Source: Chryseobacterium arthrosphaerae
Lineage (GTDB): Bacteria > Bacteroidota > Bacteroidia > Flavobacteriales > Weeksellaceae
Assembly (NCBI RefSeq): GCF_001684965.1
Contig: NZ_MAYG01000032.1
Location: forward strand, 62,001-126,000
DNA: 64,000 nucleotides
Direction: 5' to 3'
Numbering within the stretch: position 1 is the stretch's first letter; every line of letters begins with the position of its first letter. The notes beneath the pieces are model-generated. The model saw only the letters and a list, made by a program, of their open reading frames with translations, did not search any database and was not told the DNA's origin. Positions 42,610 through 52,102 of the stretch are shown piece by piece. The translations under genes were made by a program, and so were the position numbers.

Positions 42610-42640
42610 AAATCTATCTCTATCAGGGATAGATTTTTTT
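42610..42640 (+). terminator. Terminator of M43 gene 2
   Basis: AAATCTATCTC (42610-42620), loop TATCA, GGGATAGATTT (42626-42636) and further T residues; the stem has 11 pairs including one G-U. Confidence 0.85.
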
Positions 42641-42989
42641 CAGGTCCATAGTGAACGTATCATAACGCATATTTTATTGGGATCAGGTTCAAAAACCGGG
42701 GAACACATGATCCATTTTATGACAAAACAAAAATCACATCTATCCTGATCTTCATTTCTATTAAAAATATTCTATATATTTAATAAAAAATAAAATTATT
42801 TACATTTAAAAACAAACTTTAATTTGAAATCCATCAACTTTAAATTAAATTAATTAAAATTCAAAACAAATATAAATACAGTGAATTATACTCAAATAAA
42901 ACGTAATTAAATTAATAATTACAAATATAATTTGTAAATAAAGTAAAAAGTACATAAATTAGTTTTCTCAAAAATTCAAAATAATGATT
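42641..42989. other. AT-rich spacer before M43 gene 3
   Basis: About 350 bases without an ORF or RNA gene that I can support. The last 200 bases are very AT-rich but diverged from the leaders of copies 1 and 2. A TAGTTTTC box (42958-42965) is a possible -7 element 24 bases before the start. Confidence 0.45.
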
Positions 42990-43994
42990 ATGAAAAAACT
43001 ATTTTTTGGAGCACTTATGCTCGGCGTAATGTCTGCCTGTAACAGCGACAACATTAATAATCAAAGTGAAGCTCCGGCTGATGAAACTGCCTTTTCCGCT
43101 GGTATAGCCCAGAGAGGATGTGCTTCTGAAGAAATACGTCAGGAAGCTTTAAAAAACAGCCCTGAACTCAGACAAAGGTTCGCAGCCCTGGAAAACAATA
43201 CAGAAAAATTCAGTAACGATATCAAACTCGGAAGAGTGCTTGCTGACGGAACCGTGGAAATCCCTGTAGTTGTCAATGTCATCTACAAAACAACAGCAGA
43301 AAATGTTTCCGATTCAAGGATTGCAGAGCAGATTGCTGTTTTAAATGCCGATTACTCCGGTACAAACAGTGATGTCAGCAAAATTCCTTCGGAATTTCAG
43401 TCTGTAAGCTCCGGTGATACGAAGGTAAAGTTCAGATTGGTAAACACCATCAGAAAATCGACCTCCAAAACAAGCTGGTCTACGAATGACGATATGAAAA
43501 AGGCATCGAAAGGAGGAATTAATGCTACCAATCCTACAAATTATCTGAACATCTGGGTGGTAGGCAAAATGACCAGCCAGGGAAGAACAATCCTGGGATA
43601 CGCTACATTCCCTGAATCTGCCGGATTATCCAATGACGGTGTTGTAATTGCCGCACCATTTTTTGGCAAAACAGGCGCATCTTCTCCTTTCAACTTAGGA
43701 AGAACAGCGACTCATGAAGTAGGGCATTACCTGAATCTAAGACACATCTGGGGAGATGCCAATTGCGGAAATGACCAGGTAAGCGACACCCCTACCCAGA
43801 CAACGGCTAATTACGGAAAACCTACTTATCCTCTTTATAATACCTGCGGTGGTGTCAACAGATCTGTGATGTTCATGAATTATATGGATTATGTAGATGA
43901 CGGAGCCATGTTTATGTTCTCTGCCGGCCAAAAAACAAGAATGCAGGCTGTAGTAGCTTCTACCGGTGCCAGATCCGGATTAAGAGTATATTAA
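42990..43994 (+). CDS. M43 family zinc metalloprotease lipoprotein 3
   Basis: This is the third tandem paralogue, 334 residues from the ATG at 42990 (an ATG two codons earlier is possible). The lipobox is GVMSACNSDN. The zinc motif HEVGHYLNLRHIWG, then NDQVSDTP and FMNYMDY, matches copy 1, and most of the mature sequence is shared with copy 1. The closest relation of copies 1 and 3, with copy 2 between them, implies more than one duplication or a conversion event. Confidence 0.92.
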   Translation: MKKLFFGALMLGVMSACNSDNINNQSEAPADETAFSAGIAQRGCASEEIRQEALKNSPELRQRFAALENNTEKFSNDIKLGRVLADGTVEIPVVVNVIYKTTAENVSDSRIAEQIAVLNADYSGTNSDVSKIPSEFQSVSSGDTKVKFRLVNTIRKSTSKTSWSTNDDMKKASKGGINATNPTNYLNIWVVGKMTSQGRTILGYATFPESAGLSNDGVVIAAPFFGKTGASSPFNLGRTATHEVGHYLNLRHIWGDANCGNDQVSDTPTQTTANYGKPTYPLYNTCGGVNRSVMFMNYMDYVDDGAMFMFSAGQKTRMQAVVASTGARSGLRVY

Positions 43995-44015
43995 AATCAA
44001 TTTTTTATATATTTA

Positions 44016-44048
44016 AAATCTATCTCATCTATGGGATAGATTTTTTTT
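44016..44048 (+). terminator. Terminator of M43 gene 3
   Basis: AAATCTATCTC (44016-44026), loop ATCTAT, GGGATAGATTT (44033-44043), then T residues. This is the third member of the conserved hairpin set. Confidence 0.85.
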
Positions 44049-44085
44049 ATACTTTTACGCCACTTAAATCTCAGGGATCATAGCG

Positions 44086-45471
44086 ATGAAAAAAATAGCA
44101 CTGGCATCATGCATATTACTGCATCTGTACTGTTATAAAGCACAAGACACCATTCAGACCAGAAATCTCCAGGCAGATCTTGAAATGATCCGTTCCGATA
44201 TGCCTTTCCAGGAAAAAAAGCCATTCTTTAAAAAGGAATGGGTAAAGAAATCGGTGGCACCTGCTATTCTTTTCACAGCTGCCGCTGCTACATGGGGCGA
44301 AAAAGAAAATATCCGTGAGGTAAGAAACCGCTATCTTCCTAATTTTAAAGTCAAATATGACGACTATCTTCAGTATGCGCCTGCTGTGGCCGTATACGGA
44401 TTAAAACTCTCCGGAGTAAAGGGTCGGAACAACCTTGGGAGAGCTACGCTTTCATATGGTACCAGTTTGGCAATCATGGCTATTTTGGTAAACTCCATTA
44501 AATATACATCAAAAGTAGAGAGACCGGATGGTTCCAAAAATAATTCATTCCCTTCCGGACATGCGGCCATGGCTTTCACCAATGCAAGTTTCCTTCATAA
44601 AGAATATGGACTCGTAAACCCGGCATACAGCATTGGCGGGTATAGTGCCGCAACCATTACCGGTCTTGGCCGGAACTTAAATAACAGGCACTGGGTTCCT
44701 GATATTCTTGCCGGTGCAGGGATCGGGATTATTTCTACAGAATTAGGCTATTTCTTCATCGATAAAATTTATAAAAACAAAGGAGATAATTTAAGTATTC
44801 TGTCCAGAATACAAGGCAACGACTACCCATCTTTCCTTTCTCTAAAAATGGGGGCAGCATTAGGTACCACCAATTTCCTTCGGGAATCAGAACTGGATGA
44901 CAAAAAACAAACCGGTTTTGAAGGCGGGCTTGAGGGCGCTTACTTCTTTTCAAAAAAATGGGGTGTAGGAGCAGATATCACTTTCAGCAGTTTTCCTATT
45001 AAGCCTCAAAGAATAACTTTTGATGACGGACAGGACTTTGGGGACCATAGCATCAGAACCCAGTCTATGGGGTTCCTGGCAGCGGGGATAGGTCCTTATT
45101 TTTCTCATGAATTTTCAGATAAATGGCAGCTTATGGTAAAAGCAACTGCCGGATATTCTGCAACCGCCAGTGGCAAAGTGTTTGTAAAAGGAGATGAGAT
45201 TGATGCTCCCAACCATGAGCTCCAGATAGCGAAATACAAGCCTAAACCGGCTTTCCGATGGAATACAGGAGCTTCTATGACCTATAAATTTAATCCGGGA
45301 CTTGGACTTACTTTTTATACAGATTATACTCAGATCAACTCTACTATACGTTATCATTTCAGTGACGACATCAAAGAAAGTGCTGAAATGAATGAAGAAC
45401 TCAATCATCTGATCACCAAAGAAAAGATCAATTACGTCACGTTAGGTTTACGGTTAACTGCGTATTTTTAA
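44086..45471 (+). CDS. PAP2 phosphatase fused to an outer-membrane beta-barrel domain
   Basis: The 461-residue protein has a signal peptide (about 1-19). The type 2 phosphatidic acid phosphatase signature is complete: K139-x6-R146-P, FPSGHA (155-160) and R-x5-H-x3-D at R196, H202 and D206. From about residue 250 the sequence changes to alternating amphipathic strands (MGAALGTTNFL, WGVGADITFSSFPI) and ends with an aromatic residue (LRLTAYF), typical of an outer-membrane barrel. It probably dephosphorylates lipid-linked or lipid A phosphates at the envelope. The ATG lies 38 bases after the last M43 terminator. Confidence 0.85.
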   Translation: MKKIALASCILLHLYCYKAQDTIQTRNLQADLEMIRSDMPFQEKKPFFKKEWVKKSVAPAILFTAAAATWGEKENIREVRNRYLPNFKVKYDDYLQYAPAVAVYGLKLSGVKGRNNLGRATLSYGTSLAIMAILVNSIKYTSKVERPDGSKNNSFPSGHAAMAFTNASFLHKEYGLVNPAYSIGGYSAATITGLGRNLNNRHWVPDILAGAGIGIISTELGYFFIDKIYKNKGDNLSILSRIQGNDYPSFLSLKMGAALGTTNFLRESELDDKKQTGFEGGLEGAYFFSKKWGVGADITFSSFPIKPQRITFDDGQDFGDHSIRTQSMGFLAAGIGPYFSHEFSDKWQLMVKATAGYSATASGKVFVKGDEIDAPNHELQIAKYKPKPAFRWNTGASMTYKFNPGLGLTFYTDYTQINSTIRYHFSDDIKESAEMNEELNHLITKEKINYVTLGLRLTAYF

Positions 45472-45477
45472 AATAAA

Positions 45478-45505
45478 AAAGCCTTCAGATATTTATGAAG
45501 GCTTT
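45478..45505. terminator. Bidirectional terminator between PAP2 and M1 genes
   Basis: AAAGCCTTCA (45478-45487) and TGAAGGCTTT (45496-45505) form a perfect ten-pair stem. A-rich sequence on its left provides the T tail for the minus strand, and CATTTTT follows on the plus strand. Confidence 0.85.
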
Positions 45506-45510
45506 CATTT

Positions 45511-47376
45511 TTATAATGTTTTTGTATTGTCTCCCGGGGTATAATCCATGAAAATATCACCATCAAGCTTTACAGATTTCACTTTTTTCTTGATAGGAAT
45601 GACCAGATCTGTCATTTTCTGATCTTTTTCCCAGATAGAAGGTGAGAAATGCAGTTTTTCAGTTGTTCCGTCTTCATAGGTCAGCACTGCATCAAATGGA
45701 ATAGCGAATCCTCCTACATTCGTTACATTCACTGTAAGCAGGTCATTCAGCTGAGAAGCTCTTTCCACTTTCAGATCTATATAATTATTGGTATAGAACC
45801 AGTTCTGGAAAAACCAGTTAAGATTTTTTCCGGAACCTGTGTTCATCGAGTTGAAATAATCCCATGGCACAGGATGTTTACCGTTCCAGTTATCCATATA
45901 ATGATGTAATGCTTTTTTGAATAACTCGTCCCCGAGATAATCTTTCAGGGCCAGATAAGAAAGGGAAGCTTTTACATAAGAATTGTTTCCGTATCCGGCT
46001 CCGCTTACCTGGGTACTCATGGTAATCAAAGGCTGATCCTGTTCTGCTGAAGGATCAGTGATCCATTTTTTGACACGGAAATTTTTATAAAATTCTTTAG
46101 CTGCTTCTTCTCCGTTCTCATCAATTCCGATAAGATATTCAAGTGTAGTTGCCCAGCCTTCATCCATAAAAGCATATCTCGTTTCGTTGATTCCCATATA
46201 AAAAGGGAAATAGGTATGGGCTATTTCATGGTCAGCCGTAAGCCTTGCATCTCTCAAATCATCAGGAATGCTGGTATCATTGATCATCATTGGGTATTCC
46301 ATATCGGCATATCCCTGGATTGCAGTCATTACATTATAAGGGTATTCTACTCCCGGCCAGTTTTTAGAAAACCAATCCAGGTTATACTGCATCCACCCTA
46401 CATACTGTTCGAAATCTTTTGCTCCGTTTTTGTATCCGGCCTGTACGCTGGCCCGCTTTGTTTTCAGCTGAACACTGGCCGCATCCCATACATAGTGATT
46501 GCTCATAGCAAAACAGAAGTCTGTAATATGATTAGCTTTGAATTTCCAGGTATTCCATTTGTTCTGGCGGGTAACTTTCCCGGATTTCATTTCCTGTTCC
46601 GTAGCAATATGCATTACTTTATCACTCTTCAACGAAGCTTTATACCTTTTCAGGTATTCTGTGCTAAGCACATCTTCCGGATTAAGGAAATCACCGGTTG
46701 CCCAGACTACATAATTCTTCGGAGCCGTGATGGCAAAGCTGTAATCATTAAAGTCATTGTAAAATTCCTGCCTGTCTGAATGCGGAAGCATATCCCATCC
46801 GTTATAATCATCGTATACGGAAATCCTCGGGAAAGAATACGCTACATAGAACGTTTCAGGATCTATTTGCCCTTCCCTTCCGCTCTGTACAGAAAGGGGA
46901 TATTCCCATTCTATCTTAACCTCAGCTTTAGATTTTGATTTCAGAGCTGATTTTAATTTTACTTTTTCCACAGTCCCCCAGTCATCGCTGTCAATATCAT
47001 ATTTCTCATTATTCACAATGAAAGATTTGATTCTGAGCCCGGAAGAGAGAAAATCTTTAGATACAAATCCAGATCTTGGCGACTGCGGCTTATGAAGGTT
47101 GTTCACAAATCTTATAGCCAGCTCATTCAATGCATCCGGACTGTTGTTGGTATACACAATTGTTTCTTTTCCGGAAACTACCTTTGTTCCGGCATCCACT
47201 TTTACTTCTACATTATATACTCCTTTATTCTGCCAGTAGTTTTTACCAGGTGCTCCTGAAACATCACGGGTTCCTTTTTCATAGGCTTTTTTGATATTTC
47301 TGGGCATATATAACTCCTGCGCAGACCATTGCATCAGCGAAACGACCACCAGCATTCCGGAAAAAATTTTCTTCAT
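45511..47376 (-). CDS. Exported M1 family metallopeptidase (first copy)
   Basis: The 621-residue protein has a signal peptide (MKKIFSGMLVVVSLMQWSAQ). The gluzincin site HEIAH lies in ADHEIAHTYFPFYMG, with a downstream Glu in FMDEGWATTLEY as the third zinc ligand. YADMEYPMM stands in for the GAMEN substrate-binding motif. It would trim N-terminal residues from peptides in the periplasm or at the surface. No T9SS domain is present. The ATG at 47376 gives a proper signal peptide. A related enzyme lies at 56818-58755. Confidence 0.92.
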   Translation of the reverse strand: MKKIFSGMLVVVSLMQWSAQELYMPRNIKKAYEKGTRDVSGAPGKNYWQNKGVYNVEVKVDAGTKVVSGKETIVYTNNSPDALNELAIRFVNNLHKPQSPRSGFVSKDFLSSGLRIKSFIVNNEKYDIDSDDWGTVEKVKLKSALKSKSKAEVKIEWEYPLSVQSGREGQIDPETFYVAYSFPRISVYDDYNGWDMLPHSDRQEFYNDFNDYSFAITAPKNYVVWATGDFLNPEDVLSTEYLKRYKASLKSDKVMHIATEQEMKSGKVTRQNKWNTWKFKANHITDFCFAMSNHYVWDAASVQLKTKRASVQAGYKNGAKDFEQYVGWMQYNLDWFSKNWPGVEYPYNVMTAIQGYADMEYPMMINDTSIPDDLRDARLTADHEIAHTYFPFYMGINETRYAFMDEGWATTLEYLIGIDENGEEAAKEFYKNFRVKKWITDPSAEQDQPLITMSTQVSGAGYGNNSYVKASLSYLALKDYLGDELFKKALHHYMDNWNGKHPVPWDYFNSMNTGSGKNLNWFFQNWFYTNNYIDLKVERASQLNDLLTVNVTNVGGFAIPFDAVLTYEDGTTEKLHFSPSIWEKDQKMTDLVIPIKKKVKSVKLDGDIFMDYTPGDNTKTL

Positions 47377-47483
47377 ATCGATCCTTTTAAAGATAGGTAT
47401 CAAAAATAGCGAAAAAGTGACAGCGGGTGGTAATTTCTTTTGTAATAATGTTTTATGATAATTAATTTTTCACTTATAATATT

Positions 47484-49853
47484 TTACAGCCTTTCTTGCT
47501 CAGAAGTCTTCCTGATTGTTTTAACATTTTTCACAGACTGGTTTCCGAAATTGAATTTCAATGAAAACGTAACGCCCTGTGCATCTGTATAATCCAGGAA
47601 GTAATTGTCCTGATTGGCATACTTTGTACTGACCTTCTGGCCTGTTGTCCTGAAAATATCACTGAATATCAGAGATGCTTCAAGCTTTTTATTAAAGAAT
47701 TTCCTGTTCATCACAAAATATGCGGACCAGTTACTTGAAATTCTGAAAGGTCCCTGGATTCCCGGAGAATAATAACGGTGACCCATTTCCATTTTCCAGT
47801 CGCTTGCCTTATCCAAAGTAAAACTTGTAGAAATATTGGAACTCAGGTTCCATACTTTATTCCGGTGCAGGATTCCGTCAACTCCATTAAAATAGTTTTC
47901 ATTATGCTCAAGGTTTTCAGACACAATAATATTCCACCAGGGCTTTATCTCGAAATTTTTATATAAGCTTAAGCCAAATGCCTGTCCTTTTTCAATATTG
48001 GTGAAATGATACACTACATTATTGGTCTCAGGCACCTGATAAGAAATTTCCATAGACGGAAACAGTTCTTTACGGTAGTACAGATCCACATTCCAGTTCT
48101 TCCAGGAATAGGTAAGATTGAGATTGTGCGTAATCGTTGCCTTTAGCCGTGGATCTCCCTGAAAGTATGAAAACAAATTATAGTAAGATTTCGCCGGATT
48201 CAGCCATGAATAGGAAGGCCTGCTGATTCTTTTACCATACGAAAATCCGAATTCCTGTTTATTTTCTGTGGTATATTGTGCATAAAAGGTTGGAAAAAAC
48301 TTCCAGTAATCGCTTTTATTAAGTTCGTAAGGCTCAGAGACGACCCCTTCAAGACTGGTCATTTCAGCACGAAGTCCACCTTTGAAATTCCACTTTCCGA
48401 TGTTGTAGGAAAGTGAAGAATACAGGGCAAAATTATGTTCCTTATAATCAAAAATACTGCTCTTTTCAGGTCTGTATTCCAATGATCCGTTTTCATTGTC
48501 TGAAAAATCCAGTATACTGCCGGTTTTTACAAAACTGTATTTTGTACCGGACTCCAGTTCCCACTGCTCATTTTTCCACTGATAATCGAGCTGAGTAGAA
48601 TACAGCTGCACATCTGCTTTATTCTGGGTCATGAAATTATCTTCTCTCGGCGGCTGACCAGCAAAATTCAGGTGGGTTGCCACATTCTGATATTTTCTGG
48701 CATTATTTCCTGTAAAGTAACTGATCCAGGACAAACTGCTTTTCTTATTCAGTTTCCGGTCTATCTGAAAGCTCAAAGAATTATTGATTGCCCGGGAGTG
48801 ATGATCGTTAATCGTAGCATAGTCAGACTCTGCTATGTCCTGTGCATTGTAGATATAGGTGGGAACGTTGTAAGTTCCAAAAGATTTCGGAGAAAAATAC
48901 CCTGAATAGTTGAGGCTTAAGTTGGTCAGACTGTCCAACTCATACTCCACGTTGAAGTTCAGGGTATTCTGGTTATTGTTTTTATCCTTCCTGTTCATCG
49001 TACTGCCCCATCTGGTCTGGCTCTCAGAGTAGCTGACATAGTCTGTCCCTTCTCTGTAGTACGTTCCTAAGCCCCTGTAATAGCTTGCCATAACGGAAAG
49101 CTTATCTTTTTTATAATATTGGGAAAGGCCAAAAACTCCTTTCGCATATTGAGTCTGTATATACCTGGACGAAAGAATTCCCCGGTAGCCTTCAATCTTA
49201 TTCTTTTTCATCACAATATTCAGCACGGCACTTCCCGAAGCTTCATATTTTGCAGGCGGGTTTGTGATCACTTCTACAGATCTGATCTCATCTCCCTGTG
49301 TATTTTCCAGAAGGTTTTTGAGTTCGTCTCCCGTCAACATTACTTTTTTATCATTGATTGTCACAAGGATTCCCGTGCTTCCTTTCACTGTAAGTACGTT
49401 ATTGCTGACACTCACATTGGGAGTATTCTTTAAAATTTCCCAGGCATTCAGTGAAGAAATATTGCTGTTTTCCACATTGAATTCCAGGCGGTCCACTTTT
49501 CTTTTCACCAGTGGTTTTCTTTTCGTCATGACAACCCCTTCTATTTCCCGGGTTTCCCTTTTAAGGATAATCCGCAGGTCTTCAGGGTTTTCCAGGTTCA
49601 GCAGTTCTTCATATAAAGAATATCCTTTCACCGTAGCCACCAGTTTTATATTCTGTTCTGCAATCCCTTCTAAAATAAAGTTCCCTTTGCTGTCTGTTTT
49701 CAATTCTTTGATCAGTTCATTCTTAGAATTAAAAAGCTCAATTTTTACCGCCTGGAGTTTTTCATTTTCCGGGTTTTCAACTGTTCCGCCAATCTTTTGC
49801 TTCTGGGCAAAAACCAACACGGGAAAACACAGAAAAAGAATAATTTTGTTCAT
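47484..49853 (-). CDS. Outer-membrane beta-barrel receptor, TonB-dependent-receptor-like
   Basis: The protein is about 789 residues. It has a signal peptide (MNKIILFLCFPVLVFAQ), a carboxypeptidase-regulatory-like domain (about 20-105), a plug-like region (NAWEILKNTPNVSVSNN, IRSVEVITNPPAKYEASGSAVLNIVMKK), then a long barrel of the OMP_b-brl_3 type ending near SLKFNFGNQSVKN. It is the outer-membrane family common in Bacteroidota. It is probably an uptake channel or peptide receptor; there is no SusD partner. It is read divergently from a histidine kinase, across a 251-base region with five GTTAAT sites, so regulation by that two-component system is likely. Confidence 0.85.
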   Translation of the reverse strand: MNKIILFLCFPVLVFAQKQKIGGTVENPENEKLQAVKIELFNSKNELIKELKTDSKGNFILEGIAEQNIKLVATVKGYSLYEELLNLENPEDLRIILKRETREIEGVVMTKRKPLVKRKVDRLEFNVENSNISSLNAWEILKNTPNVSVSNNVLTVKGSTGILVTINDKKVMLTGDELKNLLENTQGDEIRSVEVITNPPAKYEASGSAVLNIVMKKNKIEGYRGILSSRYIQTQYAKGVFGLSQYYKKDKLSVMASYYRGLGTYYREGTDYVSYSESQTRWGSTMNRKDKNNNQNTLNFNVEYELDSLTNLSLNYSGYFSPKSFGTYNVPTYIYNAQDIAESDYATINDHHSRAINNSLSFQIDRKLNKKSSLSWISYFTGNNARKYQNVATHLNFAGQPPREDNFMTQNKADVQLYSTQLDYQWKNEQWELESGTKYSFVKTGSILDFSDNENGSLEYRPEKSSIFDYKEHNFALYSSLSYNIGKWNFKGGLRAEMTSLEGVVSEPYELNKSDYWKFFPTFYAQYTTENKQEFGFSYGKRISRPSYSWLNPAKSYYNLFSYFQGDPRLKATITHNLNLTYSWKNWNVDLYYRKELFPSMEISYQVPETNNVVYHFTNIEKGQAFGLSLYKNFEIKPWWNIIVSENLEHNENYFNGVDGILHRNKVWNLSSNISTSFTLDKASDWKMEMGHRYYSPGIQGPFRISSNWSAYFVMNRKFFNKKLEASLIFSDIFRTTGQKVSTKYANQDNYFLDYTDAQGVTFSLKFNFGNQSVKNVKTIRKTSEQERL

Positions 49854-49932
49854 AATCATTGTTTTTTATGGATGCAAACAATATTGCGGTTGTTTTACGG
49901 GGCAAAATTCTACATTGGCGGGGAGAATTTCA

Positions 49933-50056
49933 GTTAATGGAAGGTTAATAATGGGTTAATGCCATTTTGCCTGAAAATTTCCCGGCAAACCACCTTATTC
50001 TCTTACGGACTTACTTTTACAGTTCACCTCTATCATATGGTTAATGAAAGGTTAAT
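49933..50056. promoter_or_regulatory. GTTAAT direct-repeat array (likely OmpR-family regulator sites)
   Basis: GTTAAT occurs at 49933, 49944 and 49955, then at 50040 and 50051. Within each group the pitch is exactly 11 bp (six-base half-site plus five-base spacer), as in PhoP-type boxes. The array lies between the divergent receptor and kinase genes. A similar array lies at 60386-60423. Confidence 0.7.
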
Positions 50057-50104
50057 CCCTCAATATTATTTCAGGAAAATGGCTAAAGCTTTATCTTTGT
50101 TTAG

Positions 50105-51424
50105 ATGATATCCAAGAGCAAAAATCTGATCTTCCTCTTTGCCACCTTATTCCTTCTTCTGCTGGGAATACAGGTTTACTTTATGTACAAAACCTACCAG
50201 GTCAAGGAAAGAGATATTTACAGATCCGTAAGTGACGGTCTTAGCAGCTATGCGGACAAGCTTGAAAACATTCACGATGCTGAGGAAATGAAAAGTGATA
50301 CCCTTCAGAGGAACATCAGCAAATACTATAATAAGGAAATCAGCCAGAAGGAATTTATCCGTCATTTTATAGAAGACAGAAAAGCTTCAAAAGAAAGACT
50401 GAATAATTATATCGAGGACCGCCTGAAAAAAGACGGTTATCAAATATCTGCCAGAATTCAGTACACTTCTATCATTCATCTTCCGGACAGCATTAAACTG
50501 ATCAGTCAGCCCATCATTATTTTCGAAACAAAAGTTAAAGTAAAAAAGCCTAAAATTACTACTACAGGAACCTGGAGAACTTCTTCTACCAAGGAAAATA
50601 TAGGGAAAGAAATTAACCGGGAGAGAGAAACATTTTTTGTCAGCAGCCAGACCGATTTTGAAATTCAGAATATAAAATTTCTTGTTTTCAAAGAACTTAC
50701 CCTGTTGATTTTATGCTGCATTATCCTGCTTGCCAGTGTATTGCTTCTCTATATTTTTACGATCAGGAACCTGATCAGACAGCAAAAGCAGGTAGAAGTT
50801 CTCCATACCGTTGTGGATAATATTTCCCATGAGTTTAAAACCCCTATAGCCACTTTAAAGATAGCTTCCAAAACTTTAAAAAAAGGCTGGAACCCTGATA
50901 CCCTTCCCCTTATTGACCGGCAGATTTCCAGACTTGAAAGTTTGATGTACCAGCTCCACAAGGATGAGATACCTGAAGAAATCACAGCTGTACAACCTGA
51001 AGACTGGGATTTTTTCATTCAGGACCTGGCATTCACCTATCCCCAGACAGAATTTACATTCGAAAATAAGGTCACAGGAAAGCTTCCTTTTGATAAAAAC
51101 CTTATGGAAACCGTCATTAAAAATCTTTGTGAAAACAGTATCAAATACGGCGCTTCCCTTGTCAGGGTAAAAACCGGTTGCGCCGCTCAAAACCTGGAAA
51201 TTGAAATTTCAGACAATGGCCAGGGCATGGAAAACAAGGAACTTGCCAACATTTTTGAAAAGTTCTACAGAATACAGTCCAATAATGTGCACAACAGTAA
51301 AGGACTTGGGCTCGGGCTTTATTTTGTCAAAAAAATAATCACTTCTTATCACGGTAAAATAGATGTTTCCAGCCAGCCTGGTATGGGAAGTACTTTTAAA
51401 ATATCAATTCCTTATGAAAACTAA
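50105..51424 (+). CDS. Sensor histidine kinase (HisKA type), system 1
   Basis: The 439-residue kinase has two transmembrane helices (about 8-27 and 197-219) enclosing a roughly 170-residue periplasmic sensor of unknown ligand. The HisKA helix has His242 in DNISHEFKTPIATLK. The HATPase domain has ENSIKYG, SDNGQGM and GLGLGLYFVKK. Its gene overlaps the response regulator gene by 11 bases. The architecture resembles RprX-type kinases of Bacteroidota. It faces an outer-membrane receptor gene, hinting at envelope sensing. Confidence 0.93.
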   Translation: MISKSKNLIFLFATLFLLLLGIQVYFMYKTYQVKERDIYRSVSDGLSSYADKLENIHDAEEMKSDTLQRNISKYYNKEISQKEFIRHFIEDRKASKERLNNYIEDRLKKDGYQISARIQYTSIIHLPDSIKLISQPIIIFETKVKVKKPKITTTGTWRTSSTKENIGKEINRERETFFVSSQTDFEIQNIKFLVFKELTLLILCCIILLASVLLLYIFTIRNLIRQQKQVEVLHTVVDNISHEFKTPIATLKIASKTLKKGWNPDTLPLIDRQISRLESLMYQLHKDEIPEEITAVQPEDWDFFIQDLAFTYPQTEFTFENKVTGKLPFDKNLMETVIKNLCENSIKYGASLVRVKTGCAAQNLEIEISDNGQGMENKELANIFEKFYRIQSNNVHNSKGLGLGLYFVKKIITSYHGKIDVSSQPGMGSTFKISIPYEN

Positions 51425-52100
51425 AATCCTTCTGGCAGAAGACGATCCGGATTTCGGAATGATCCTGAAACAATATCTGGAACTGGAAGATTTTGAAGTC
51501 ACCTGGTTTCAGAATCCTGAAGATATTGTTCCTCTTGTAACTTCAGGTTTCCCTTTCCATATTGGTATTTTAGATGTGATGATGCCCCATATGGACGGTT
51601 TTTCTCTGGCTAAAATCATTGTAAAGGAAAGAAGTAATTTTCCGCTTCTGTTCCTTACTGCAAAAAATCAGAAAATAGACCGGCTGACCGGGCTGAAAAT
51701 AGGGGCTGATGACTATATTCCCAAACCGTGTGACCCGGAAGAACTGGTTTTAAGAATTAAAAATATCCTGAAGAGAACCTTACCGGCTGTTACAGAAACT
51801 CACATCAGAATCGGGCAATATCAATTGGATACCCAGAAACTTCAGCTTTCGCATCCTGAAGGGAATGTGCGGCTGACAGTTCGTGAACAGGAACTGCTTC
51901 TCTATCTTCTGAAGCATAATCATTCTATGATCACAAGAGATAATATCCTGGATAACCTCTGGGAAACCAACGATTACTTCACGGGAAGAAGCCTGGATGT
52001 ATTTATCAGCAGAATCCGGAAATATTTCAGCCATGATCCTGAAGTAAAAATCCAATCCCTGAGAGGAATTGGATTTGAGGTTGATTTTCCAGCCGGATGA
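51414..52100 (+). CDS. OmpR-family response regulator, system 1
   Basis: The 228-residue protein has a receiver with LLAEDD and phospho-acceptor Asp54 (ILDVMMPHMDG), followed by a winged-helix DNA-binding domain (LTVREQELLLYLLKH, GRSLDVFISRIRKY, LRGIGFEVDF). The ATG at 51414 puts MKTKILLAEDD at the N-terminus. Likely targets are the GTTAAT arrays in front of its own operon. It ends two bases from the convergent phosphatase-family gene. Confidence 0.93.
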   Translation: MKTKILLAEDDPDFGMILKQYLELEDFEVTWFQNPEDIVPLVTSGFPFHIGILDVMMPHMDGFSLAKIIVKERSNFPLLFLTAKNQKIDRLTGLKIGADDYIPKPCDPEELVLRIKNILKRTLPAVTETHIRIGQYQLDTQKLQLSHPEGNVRLTVREQELLLYLLKHNHSMITRDNILDNLWETNDYFTGRSLDVFISRIRKYFSHDPEVKIQSLRGIGFEVDFPAG

Positions 52101-52102
52101 TT

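Noticed and set aside
46216..46779. Open frame of 187 codons on the plus strand within the M1 peptidase gene
   Set aside because: It is antisense to a gene with clear catalytic motifs, has atypical composition and no family feature.
49264..49959. Open frame of 231 codons on the plus strand within the outer-membrane receptor gene
   Set aside because: Its Ser/Phe-rich sequence is the shadow of the receptor coding strand, without recognisable domains.
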